Assembly (NCBI RefSeq): GCF_000473895.1
Contig: NZ_ASSJ01000081.1
Location: 62,001-126,000, forward strand
Direction of reading: 5' to 3'
Source of the DNA: Rubidibacter lacunae KORDI 51-2
GTDB lineage: Bacteria; Cyanobacteriota; Cyanobacteriia; Cyanobacteriales; Rubidibacteraceae
DNA: 64,000 nt
Shown: positions 48,458 through 57,893 of the stretch, piece after piece
Numbering within the stretch: position 1 is the first letter of the stretch
How the letters are laid out: each line of letters opens with the position of its first letter
Position numbers and translations under genes: made by a program
The notes under the pieces: generated by a model
What the model was told of the DNA's origin: nothing
The model's database searches: none
The model's input: the letters and a program-made list of their open reading frames with translations, nothing else

Positions 48458-48836
48458 CGCTCTCTTGACTCATCTGAAGCTATCGGGCACGCACCTAAAG
48501 TGACGGCATACCGTTACCTTCGCGCGATCGCCCAAAGCAGTTAGGGGATGGTGTCACAGTATGGCGATTGTGTCGCCAAGAAGGTATTTTTAGCTACCGA
48601 CACCACCGTTTCACCCTGAAAGCGCATAATCTAGACGCAATTTCTGCATCAACGCTGGCTGCCAGGACAGTTGATGCAGAACAGTTGAGGGAAGGGTGGG
48701 TGGGACGATCCCTTTAAACTGGGTTGACCGCCCTCGCGTCCAGAAGAGACTCGTTGCGAACTGCAAGCAGGCGATCGGTTGGAACTGTCGTCCGGCGGTC
48801 TGCAAACGAAGCGACTTTCACAAGTTGATGTCAGCT
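48458..48836. other. spacer upstream of nirA
   Basis: 379 bases lie between nirA and the saccharopine-dehydrogenase-like gene (both leftward). It holds the NtcA promoter (48556-48597). The rest has no recognised gene. Confidence 0.4.
48556..48597 (-). promoter_or_regulatory. canonical NtcA-activated promoter of nirA
   Basis: Read leftward: GTAGCTAAAAATAC at 48597-48584 is a perfect GTA-N8-TAC NtcA site, then exactly 22 bases, then TACTGT at 48561-48556, which fits the TAN3T -10 box. This is the textbook structure for NtcA-dependent promoters used under nitrogen limitation. Confidence 0.85.
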
Positions 48837-49928
48837 CTAGTTGAGGGGCGCAATCTCGCTTGCGATCGCCAAGTCACGCTGGGTCATGAGGGCTTGAAAG
48901 AGTTTAGTCGGAACGGCGGCTTCGGGCGTCCAAATACCGGGTTTGCGGAGCCTGCCGTCCAGCACGGCTTCAGCCAGGCTCCCCGTGCCACAGCCGGCTG
49001 CGACGGCCGTATTGTCGTGGGTAAAGGTCGCGCGGTACCGAGCGGGGTGACCGTCGCGGATGCCTGTCACCGTGACACCCATGGCAATACCGATGCCGCT
49101 GAAGCGATCGCTGAAGTCGGTCATCTGCTTGCTGGTCCGGGCGAGGAACTCCACGGCTGCTGGGTGCTCCAACCAGCGAGACGGAACCAACCGCGCAACC
49201 GCCCATGTCAGACGATTATAGAGGTCTGGAACGGATCCGAACTTGGTGATGACGCGATCCACCGTAAAAGTTTGAGCTAGGCTTTCTGTTTCCGCCACGT
49301 CGAACCAATACACGCCAACGCGACCGAACGGCGGCGGAAACCTAACCGTCTCGCGATCGCTGAAGGGCAACACTGATTGCCAGCGGCCGTCGAGCCAGGC
49401 GTCGAAGGCGCGCTGCAGTCCCAAAAAGGTCGTTCGCATGACCGTCGGTCCCGCACCGCCCGACCCGGCAACGGCGTAATCCAGGCGAATTTCCTCGACG
49501 CGCTCGAACTGCTCGACGCCCTGACGAGCAATGCAATTGGAGATGCCGGGAAACACGCCCGTATGCAAAATGGCTGTTACCCCGGCTGCCACCGCGCGCT
49601 CGTGCCAGGGGAGGACGCGTCGGGCAAAAGAGCGGTGATCGCTGACGTCAAGGTAGTGAATGCCGCGCTCGATACATGCTTCCAACACTCGACCGTCGCG
49701 GTCGTGGAAAGGTCCAGCACAATGGACGACTAAGTCGCACTCCGCGATCGCCCGGTGCAGCGTGGCGCGATCGTTGAGGTCCAGCCGCGCAAAAATCTGA
49801 TGCGGTCCGAGGCTGGGGGGCTCCGCTCGCCCGGTCACGACAACATCGATCGACGCGTGCGCGACTAAGTCACGTGCAACTTGCTGCCCAATGCGCCCGC
49901 AGCCTCCTACGATCGCGACCGCACTCAT
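48837..49928 (-). CDS. saccharopine dehydrogenase-like NAD(P)-binding protein
   Basis: 363 residues from the ATG at 49928; a GTG at 49940 would add four. A Rossmann domain opens with VAIVGGCGRIGQQVARDL, and DLVVHCAGPFHD plus ACIERGIHYLDVSD match the saccharopine dehydrogenase/trans-acting enoyl reductase superfamily. The substrate is unknown; cyanobacterial members are not linked to lysine breakdown. No partner gene is adjacent. It is not closely linked to nirA. Confidence 0.85.
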   Translation of the reverse strand: MSAVAIVGGCGRIGQQVARDLVAHASIDVVVTGRAEPPSLGPHQIFARLDLNDRATLHRAIAECDLVVHCAGPFHDRDGRVLEACIERGIHYLDVSDHRSFARRVLPWHERAVAAGVTAILHTGVFPGISNCIARQGVEQFERVEEIRLDYAVAGSGGAGPTVMRTTFLGLQRAFDAWLDGRWQSVLPFSDRETVRFPPPFGRVGVYWFDVAETESLAQTFTVDRVITKFGSVPDLYNRLTWAVARLVPSRWLEHPAAVEFLARTSKQMTDFSDRFSGIGIAMGVTVTGIRDGHPARYRATFTHDNTAVAAGCGTGSLAEAVLDGRLRKPGIWTPEAAVPTKLFQALMTQRDLAIASEIAPLN

Positions 49929-50022
49929 ACGCGTTGACACAAAAATAGTCCGCCATAAAAGAATAAGCGATCGCGTCGGTTACGCTCGTTTCCGGTCCAG
50001 CCGTTGCGTTTGCAGTGAAACA

Positions 50023-50049
50023 AACAAAACCCCTCGAAAGGTCGAGGGG
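50023..50049 (-). terminator. intrinsic terminator after the DUF4278 gene
   Basis: CCCCTCGA (50030-50037) pairs with TCGAGGGG (50042-50049) over a four-base loop. Read leftward, the stem is followed by TTTTGTTTGTTT. Good stem plus U-tract, 50 bases past the stop of the small gene. Confidence 0.75.
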
Positions 50050-50098
50050 CGGCTTAAACAAGCGCTCGACACCCGCATTGGAGCGATCGAGCCCTACT

Positions 50099-50263
50099 CT
50101 AGAACTTCACCCCACGGTAAGTCCGACGACCGGCAGCATGGGATACGGCGGCTTCGAGATCGACAAACTCGACCTCAGTGCCGCGATACTTGCCGACTTC
50201 GACTTCTCGGACGACTTCGAGGTCGATAGCAGGCTTGGTGTAGTGGTTTCCGCGATATTTCAT
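50099..50263 (-). CDS. DUF4278 family small protein
   Basis: 54 residues: MKYRGNHYTKP at the start, VGKYRGTEVEF in the middle, RRTYRGVKF at the end. The repeated YRG pattern matches DUF4278, a tiny family common in cyanobacteria whose function is unknown. It was not long enough for most gene finders. It is monocistronic, with a clear terminator just downstream (50023-50049). A GGCGAAC stretch lies a few bases before the ATG rather than a canonical ribosome-binding site. Confidence 0.8.
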   Translation of the reverse strand: MKYRGNHYTKPAIDLEVVREVEVGKYRGTEVEFVDLEAAVSHAAGRRTYRGVKF

Positions 50264-50803
50264 GACGTTCGCCTCCGGTTAGATACGTTTTCGAGGCGCG
50301 TTCCTTCAGGGCAAAACCCTTACTTCCGTCCCCTCAGTGGCGCTGGGGAGATGAACGATTCATGTTTCTGTAGCTAATGATACCGTTTGTCGCACGAATG
50401 TCAAAACCTTGGGTTTCGGTTTCATGACATTAATGACCGACCTAGCAACAGAATGGAGCGTCCGGACAATCCCAGGGCCGGAAGCCCGGTCGCTCGATTC
50501 TTCCGTTTAAATCCGAGGAATTACTTGCAGTACCAGAATCTTCAGTTGAGAATGCTATCAGAATTGCTGCGATCTGACTCGAATAGCGATCTGGCGGATT
50601 GTGTATCAGCATTGGGATGCACGAACCAGCTGCTTAAATGTCATATGCAAGCCATATCTCTGAAGGTGCGTTTCCCAGAAAAAAAATTTGCCTGCGATCG
50701 CGGGCTTGGGTTTTCCTTCCGTCGCGGCACGTGCGGTTCGCAGACGTCGCGCTCGCTGGTGCCGGGAGAGGTCTGTCGACAGGGACGACCAAAACGGCTG
50801 GTT
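50264..50803. other. 540-base spacer without a recognised gene
   Basis: The spacer lies between icd (leftward) and the DUF4278 gene. A rightward 155-codon frame (50387-50854) runs into the 3' end of icd and has no recognisable domain, so it is treated as chance. A small CCCC/GGGG-stem hairpin occurs near 50329-50350, in the leader of the DUF4278 gene. Confidence 0.35.
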
Positions 50804-52225
<1,422 letters not shown>

Positions 52226-52515
52226 GGGTCGCGCGCGTCGGTAAACGGCAAAGATTGATAGGCAGCTTACCAGAAACCGAGAAACCTCCGCTCGGATTGC
52301 CCTGATGTTCGCGCCAAAGCACTCTGACCGCGCTCGGACCAATCAGATTCGTTAAAGGGGCCGGCCGGTCGCGGTTGCCGATGCATCGTTGCCCATCCCG
52401 AGCTGCCGATCGCAATGCCGGGCATCACACTGCCAAGGCTGAGGACGCGATCGCCAGAGTTCGGACGTTTCGCACCGCGACTCGCATACCCCAACAGCCA
52501 CTACCCAATCGGCAA

Positions 52516-53163
52516 CTAGGTTTCGACTGGATGCTGGCCGTAGAACGGCACGGCGTCAGACCAGTGCGATCGCGTCCCTTGTGCCCATTCCCAACGCGCG
52601 AGTTCTAGCAACCCCGTGACGGTATCGCCGAGGTTTTCGGGAGCCTCTAGTAAGCGGATGGGTGGAGCAATTGCTGCCAGTTCCTGTTGCCACTGCTCGG
52701 GGGCGATCGCGGTTTCCGTACGCCATGTCTGCCAGGTGCGCCCATCAGACGATCGTCGATAAATTGCAGCAAAGACCTGCTGACGGCGGGCGGGAAGCTG
52801 GATGGCAACGAGTTCGTTGGGGGCGGCGTCGGCAACCGTCATTTGCAGAAATGCTGCTAGTGCGGAAAGCGAAAACAACGGGATGTCGAGCTGCTGAGCC
52901 AGCACGCGCGCGGCCGTAACGCCAATCCGCGTGCCGGTGAAGCTACCCGGTCCGTTTGCCACCGCCAAGAATGCCAAATCTTGCCACGTTTGCGGTGGCA
53001 GAAACTCGGCTAGCAACCGATGCATGTGCACCGACAGCTCGCGACCGAGGTCCCAGACGCGCGATCGAGGCGTTCCGACACCGTCACTTAACGCCAGTCC
53101 GAATTGAGGACTTGTGGTATGCAGTGCCAATCCGTATCTAGTTGCTTCAGGCTCGGCCATCAT
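52516..53163 (-). CDS. tsaB: tRNA threonylcarbamoyladenosine biosynthesis protein TsaB
   Basis: 215 residues. ASKHA-type fold: YGLALHTTSP at the start, then VANGPGSFTGTRIGVTAARVLA, the most conserved TsaB block. It forms the TsaB-TsaD-TsaE complex that puts t6A on ANN-decoding tRNAs. The gene starts at a tandem ATGATG (53163 or 53160) that overlaps the TGA stop of the upstream kinase gene, so translation is probably coupled. The frame is open inside the kinase gene for 78 more codons, but the homology begins only here. Confidence 0.92.
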   Translation of the reverse strand: MMAEPEATRYGLALHTTSPQFGLALSDGVGTPRSRVWDLGRELSVHMHRLLAEFLPPQTWQDLAFLAVANGPGSFTGTRIGVTAARVLAQQLDIPLFSLSALAAFLQMTVADAAPNELVAIQLPARRQQVFAAIYRRSSDGRTWQTWRTETAIAPEQWQQELAAIAPPIRLLEAPENLGDTVTGLLELARWEWAQGTRSHWSDAVPFYGQHPVET

Positions 53164-56123
53164 CCGTCGCTCGGCAGCTCCAGTGCTAGATCGATTTGAG
53201 CGAGGAGTTCTACCATCGATTGTGAATGGCCGGGCAGTATGTGCGTCGCCACTTGCTGCAACAACTCGATTTGGTCGGGCGCGATCGCTGCCGCATCGGC
53301 TTGACTGGCAAGCGCTACCACCGGCAAATTGCCATACTGCTGGAGTAGCTCTTTCAGGGCGGCGATCGCGGTGGCATCCCACGGCGGCATGCCGCAATCG
53401 AGCAGTAGCAAGTCAATGCTGTGGTGATGGATCTGGCGGTAAGTTTCCGTCCAGGTCCGGGCCAAGGAACTGCGATAACCAGCCGTTTCGAGGTACTGTG
53501 TCAGTGCCTGCAACCACTCACTGCTGCGTTCGGCGTGCGTTTCGCGCGCGTCCGCGACCAGGATATGAGGGGCGTCCTCCTCTCGTGCGGAATTGGCACC
53601 AGCATTGGCAGCGACGCGGACGGCCGAGCGCAGGGCGGTAACTTGCGATGCATTTGGAGCCGCAAGACATGGAAACACCGACAGCGTTCCCAGATGGTGC
53701 GCGCGTTGCGCCGTCGCCGCATCCAAAATCACTAAAGGTAGGGCTGCCAGCTGCCGGAAACCGGTCAGGCGTTTCAGGTCTGCCAGCGGGATGTCGGTAT
53801 CGACCAGCACGATCGCGTCCGGCCGCCAGATGCGTGCTAGCAAGTCTGCTTGATCGAGGTCGTCGGCTTCCAGAACTCGATATCCGAGCTGCCCGAGCTG
53901 TGCGACGAGTTCGCGCTCGGTGTTGTGAAGGTCGGCAACACCCTTGTACGTACCCACGGTCAGCTGCAGCACTGTAAGGTCGTTTAGCGCGTTCGCCGGC
54001 GTCGCCACGATCTCTTGCTCGTCGTCCAAGTAGCGCCGCAGCGAGTCACCATCCACCGGCAAGTTCAGGAATCCGTTAGCACCGCAAGCAATGGCTCGGT
54101 CTTTCTCGGCGCTGGTAGAAGTAACCAATACGGGAATTTCTCGGGTACGCGCATCTGCTTTAAGCAACGTCAGGACATCCCATCCCGATAGCTGTGGCAG
54201 TAGCGGATTGAGGAGAATCGCCCGCGGTTGGAAGGTACGGGCTTTTTCTAATGCTTCGGTGCCAGAGCGCGCGATCGCCACGCGGTACCCGAGCTGCCGC
54301 AGTTGCCCGTTGAGATTATCGATGTACTGGGGAACGGCTTCGATCGCGAGCACGAGCTTGCTGCGCCCGACGGTGCTGCCGCCGCGAGCGGGATAGCGGT
54401 TATCCGGTGGCGGACAGGGCGGCATTAACAGCGTGAACTCACTGCCCTTGCCGACCTCAGAGATAAAGGTGATATCGCCGCCATGGGCGCGCGCCAACCG
54501 CTGGGCCAGCACCAATCCCAGTCCCGAGCCTTCAAACTGCCGCGTCAGCGGGTTTTCGAGTTGCTGGAACTTTTGAAAAATCATGTGCTGAGAGCCTGCT
54601 GGAATGCCGATCCCCGTATCCCATACGGCAAAGGCTACCCAGCCTTCCCAGTGGTTGACGCGTAAACCTACTTTACCCCCTGCTTTTGTGAACTTGAGTG
54701 CGTTCGAGAGCAAATGCACTAGCAATTGCCGTAAGCGCAAGTCATCGGCAACGATGCGCTCTAAGCCGGGCTCGACCTCCAGGGAAAATCCCACGTGCAG
54801 ATCGGACTGACCGCGTTCGATCAAGGCAGCGGCGGCATCGCGATAGGCGCGATCGCAGACATCCGCGAGCGACACCGACTGCGGATTGAGCTTGAGTTGA
54901 CCGGATTCCAGCCGCGTTAGGTCGAGGATGTCGTTGACCAACGTCATCAATTGCCGACCGCTCTGGTAAATCAGTCCCGTGTAGCGCTCTTGGCGTTGGT
55001 TGAGTTTGCCTAGGGTTTGTTCTTTGAGCAGGCTCGACAGTCCGACAACCGCCGTTAGCGGGCTTTTGAGCTCGTGGCTGATGCAGGCTAAGAACTCGTC
55101 CTTCAACCGATTGAGTTGCACCAGGTCGGCATTCTTCGCGGCAAGTTCGCGGCACAATTGCCGTTGTTCGCTGATGTCTGTTGCCAACACCAGCCATAAG
55201 GGTCCCGTTGCTACCGTTGGTAGCGGGGACTCCCAACCCAAAGCACTTGCTGTCGGGCCGGAGAGAGGCAGCTTCGCAAATTGCCACGCACCGCATGCCC
55301 GAGCGCGCTCCCCGTCCGCACAGAATGCACAACTATTGCTGCAGGCTGCCGGTGGGTCGTAAAATGCGGACGCTGAAACAAGTGCGGTTGATGCAATTGT
55401 CGCCGCTTTTGCTCCCAAGTCGCGCGGATCGCTCAAATTACACCACTGCTGCAGTGGTGCGTCAGCTGTTGGCGGTACGCCGGCCGATGCGAGCGGGGCT
55501 TTCTGCTCGCCAATCAATGGGCAACCATCGCATCGAGGGCAAATTTCCTCGCGCCAGCGATCGTTCTGGGCGATCGCGCGGCCGCTAGCATCTTGCATCA
55601 TGAGTGGTAGAGGCAGATGCTCCAACAACTGCAGCAGCGGCGCGAGTACTAGGGTCCTGGATGGCATCAGCTCCAGGCTAGACGCTTGCGCGGGGGACAA
55701 AGCTGCTGCGAGCGGCGGCGGCATGCCAATCGGCGGCGACGCTGGGTGGGGGGGTGCCAGTAGGGTTGCCAATACCTGACGGCTGTCGAGCAGTCCGAGC
55801 AACCGACCGTCCGCTGCGACCACGGCACATGCGGCAGCTGTAGAGTTCACGTAAGCGCCGACTTCAATCGGGGCAATATCGACCGGCACCACGGCAATCG
55901 GGTCGAGTAGTGTTGCCAAGTCTGGCAGCGGCGATCGCCCCACATACTTTAGCAACCGTGCCGGGCGCAGGAGCCCGAGGGGCGCTCCCCGATCGTTCAC
56001 GACGGCGATCGATTCATCAGGATCGGTTTGCAACTGCGCCAGAACCGTGGCGAGGTTGGCTGCGATCGCGCATGTTGCCACCGGGCGAACGAAGGGGCAG
56101 AGCGATTGGACGGGGGAAGACAT
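53160..56123 (-). CDS. hybrid histidine kinase: CBS pair, Cys-rich PAS-like region, kinase, three receiver-like domains
   Basis: 987 residues from the ATG at 56123. A tandem CBS-like region (about 8-125) is followed by a PAS-like segment with clustered Cys (CPRCDGC at 195-201; Cys 228; CSNSCAFC at 261-268; Cys 277). Then a histidine kinase: H-box SHELKSP (His 350), N-box LLSNALKF (471-478), G1 DTGIGIP (502-508), G2 GSGLGL (532-537). Three receiver-like domains follow. The first (about 588-700) has Asn in place of the acceptor Asp (LLNP, 637-640) and lacks the Lys; the second and third keep Asp (LVDTDIP; LLLDCGMP). No output domain or DNA-binding domain is present. The ORF continues upstream to 56429 without recognised sequence. 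It overlaps tsaB by four bases. Confidence 0.9.
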   Translation of the reverse strand: MSSPVQSLCPFVRPVATCAIAANLATVLAQLQTDPDESIAVVNDRGAPLGLLRPARLLKYVGRSPLPDLATLLDPIAVVPVDIAPIEVGAYVNSTAAACAVVAADGRLLGLLDSRQVLATLLAPPHPASPPIGMPPPLAAALSPAQASSLELMPSRTLVLAPLLQLLEHLPLPLMMQDASGRAIAQNDRWREEICPRCDGCPLIGEQKAPLASAGVPPTADAPLQQWCNLSDPRDLGAKAATIASTALVSASAFYDPPAACSNSCAFCADGERARACGAWQFAKLPLSGPTASALGWESPLPTVATGPLWLVLATDISEQRQLCRELAAKNADLVQLNRLKDEFLACISHELKSPLTAVVGLSSLLKEQTLGKLNQRQERYTGLIYQSGRQLMTLVNDILDLTRLESGQLKLNPQSVSLADVCDRAYRDAAAALIERGQSDLHVGFSLEVEPGLERIVADDLRLRQLLVHLLSNALKFTKAGGKVGLRVNHWEGWVAFAVWDTGIGIPAGSQHMIFQKFQQLENPLTRQFEGSGLGLVLAQRLARAHGGDITFISEVGKGSEFTLLMPPCPPPDNRYPARGGSTVGRSKLVLAIEAVPQYIDNLNGQLRQLGYRVAIARSGTEALEKARTFQPRAILLNPLLPQLSGWDVLTLLKADARTREIPVLVTSTSAEKDRAIACGANGFLNLPVDGDSLRRYLDDEQEIVATPANALNDLTVLQLTVGTYKGVADLHNTERELVAQLGQLGYRVLEADDLDQADLLARIWRPDAIVLVDTDIPLADLKRLTGFRQLAALPLVILDAATAQRAHHLGTLSVFPCLAAPNASQVTALRSAVRVAANAGANSAREEDAPHILVADARETHAERSSEWLQALTQYLETAGYRSSLARTWTETYRQIHHHSIDLLLLDCGMPPWDATAIAALKELLQQYGNLPVVALASQADAAAIAPDQIELLQQVATHILPGHSQSMVELLAQIDLALELPSDG

Positions 56124-56480
56124 AACGAGCCTGGATGAACCGGCCTTAAGGCCGGGTGCACCGGTCGAGCGGACGGAGCGAATCGGAAAGCGGCAAGACG
56201 ATCGACTCACTCGATCCGGTCCCGCGAACTGGGTTTTAAAATCCACGTTCGGCCGGACGTTAGCGGTCGCGCGATCGGTTTGCAGGCGAAAACAACAAAG
56301 CGCCCTCAAAACAGAGAGCGTCGTTGTCGTGTTAGAGCGAGCAGTACTTTCAATCTTGCGGCGTGTTTTCTCTAAAGCAGCAGATTGCTTACAATAAATT
56401 ACATTTTTGTCGGCGCTTGCGCCCCGCACGGTCTTGCCCTAGTTCGGTAAGGTGTTGTTTGTTCCCGACAGCCGCGCCCG
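56124..56480. other. divergent spacer between the hybrid kinase and recF
   Basis: 357 bases. The kinase frame stays open through most of it, but without recognised domains. Promoters for both divergent genes should lie here; none is obvious. Confidence 0.35.
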
Positions 56481-57623
56481 ATGTATCTGGAGACGCTCCA
56501 CCTGCGCTCATTTCGCAATTACACCGACCAGCGCGTTACGTTCTCCGCACAAAAAACGATTCTGGTTGGCAACAACGCCCAGGGCAAATCAAACGCGCTC
56601 GAAGCCGTTGAGTTGCTCGCCACGCTGAAGAGCCACCGTACTTCGCGCGATCGCGATTTAGTCCGCAGAGATGCCGAGAGCGGGCAAATTCGCGCAACAG
56701 TTGCTCGTTCCAACGGCAGTTTGGAGCTGGCCATGACGCTGCGCGGGAAGGGCCGCCGTACTCTTGCCATCGAGGGCGAAGTGCTGCGCCGCCACCTCGA
56801 TTTTTTGGGCGCGCTCAATGCTGTTGAGTTCTCTAGCTTGGACTTGGATTTGGTGCGCGGCGCACCTGAATATCGCCGCCATTGGCTTGACGCCCTATTG
56901 GTTCAAATCGAGCCGATTTACGCCTACATCTTGCAAGAATACGTTCGCGTTGTTCGCCAGCGCAATGCATTGCTGAAATCGATTCGCAAGTCTCTCGGCG
57001 ACGGCGGTGATGCGACTACTGTGCCGCGTTCGGACTGGGACCAACTGGCCTTGTGGGACGCGCAGTTGGCAGCAGGCGGCTCGCGGGTGATGCGCCGCCG
57101 CGATCGCGTCTTGCAGCGCCTGATTCCCCTTGCCCAGCGGTGGCACGATCGTATTGGCGGCGGTACCGAACATCTGAGCGTGATCTACGCACCCAATGTC
57201 GAGTGCGATCGCGACGACCCGGCAGGTGTTCGCGCTGCCATCCTGGAGAAAATCAAGGAGCGCCGCCTCGCCGAACAGCACCTCGGTACGTCGGTTGTCG
57301 GTCCCCACCGCGACGAGATCGACTTGCAGATCGACGACACGCCCGCGCGAGCTTACGGTTCTCAGGGACAGCAGCGCACGCTCGTACTGGCATTGAAGTT
57401 AGCCGAGCTGGAGTTGATCGAAGCCGTGATCGGCGAGCCGCCCCTGTTGTTGCTCGATGACGTCCTGGCTGAACTGGATCCGATGCGCCAGAATCAATTG
57501 CTGGATGCCATTCAAGATCGCTTTCAGACCTTGATTACCACTACCCACGTCGATACCTTCGACGCACAGTGGCTGTCAGCATCGCAAGTGCTAGTCGTTG
57601 AAGCCGGACGGATTTCCCCCTAA
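56481..57623 (+). CDS. recF: DNA replication and repair protein RecF
   Basis: 380 residues. SMC-like ATPase: Walker A VGNNAQGKSN near residue 30, the characteristic opening MYLETLHLRSFRNY, and a C-terminal signature/Walker B region (GSQGQQRTLVLALKLAELE, LLLLDDVLAELD). RecF loads RecA at single-strand gaps with RecO and RecR. The ATG at 56481 is the first and fits the family start. It lies alone on this strand. The nuclease NurA, another repair protein, is 21 kb away and not linked. Confidence 0.96.
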   Translation: MYLETLHLRSFRNYTDQRVTFSAQKTILVGNNAQGKSNALEAVELLATLKSHRTSRDRDLVRRDAESGQIRATVARSNGSLELAMTLRGKGRRTLAIEGEVLRRHLDFLGALNAVEFSSLDLDLVRGAPEYRRHWLDALLVQIEPIYAYILQEYVRVVRQRNALLKSIRKSLGDGGDATTVPRSDWDQLALWDAQLAAGGSRVMRRRDRVLQRLIPLAQRWHDRIGGGTEHLSVIYAPNVECDRDDPAGVRAAILEKIKERRLAEQHLGTSVVGPHRDEIDLQIDDTPARAYGSQGQQRTLVLALKLAELELIEAVIGEPPLLLLDDVLAELDPMRQNQLLDAIQDRFQTLITTTHVDTFDAQWLSASQVLVVEAGRISP

Positions 57624-57893
57624 CCGATCGTTCGCTTGCCCTCGAGCGCTTTCGATTTGTCTCGGTGCATCCCTAAGCCTCGATCGCAATAGGTCAACTC
57701 AAATCTCGAGTTCCGTCTCGGTCCCGCGAAAAACGCTTTCGTAGTGGCTCCCGAACGTTGCATGACGAACGAACCGCCGCAAGTCTCGAGCCAGTGCTGC
57801 GATCTTGAGATGAGTAGTTGCCGGAACTGGTCTTGGCTATACCGGCCCTCGAATCCAACAGGTTCTTAGGGCACTTCGAACGCATGGTTGCCC

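Noticed and set aside
52226-52515. Search for an NtcA site upstream of icd.
   Set aside because: The closest sequence keeps only one half-site of GTA-N8-TAC.
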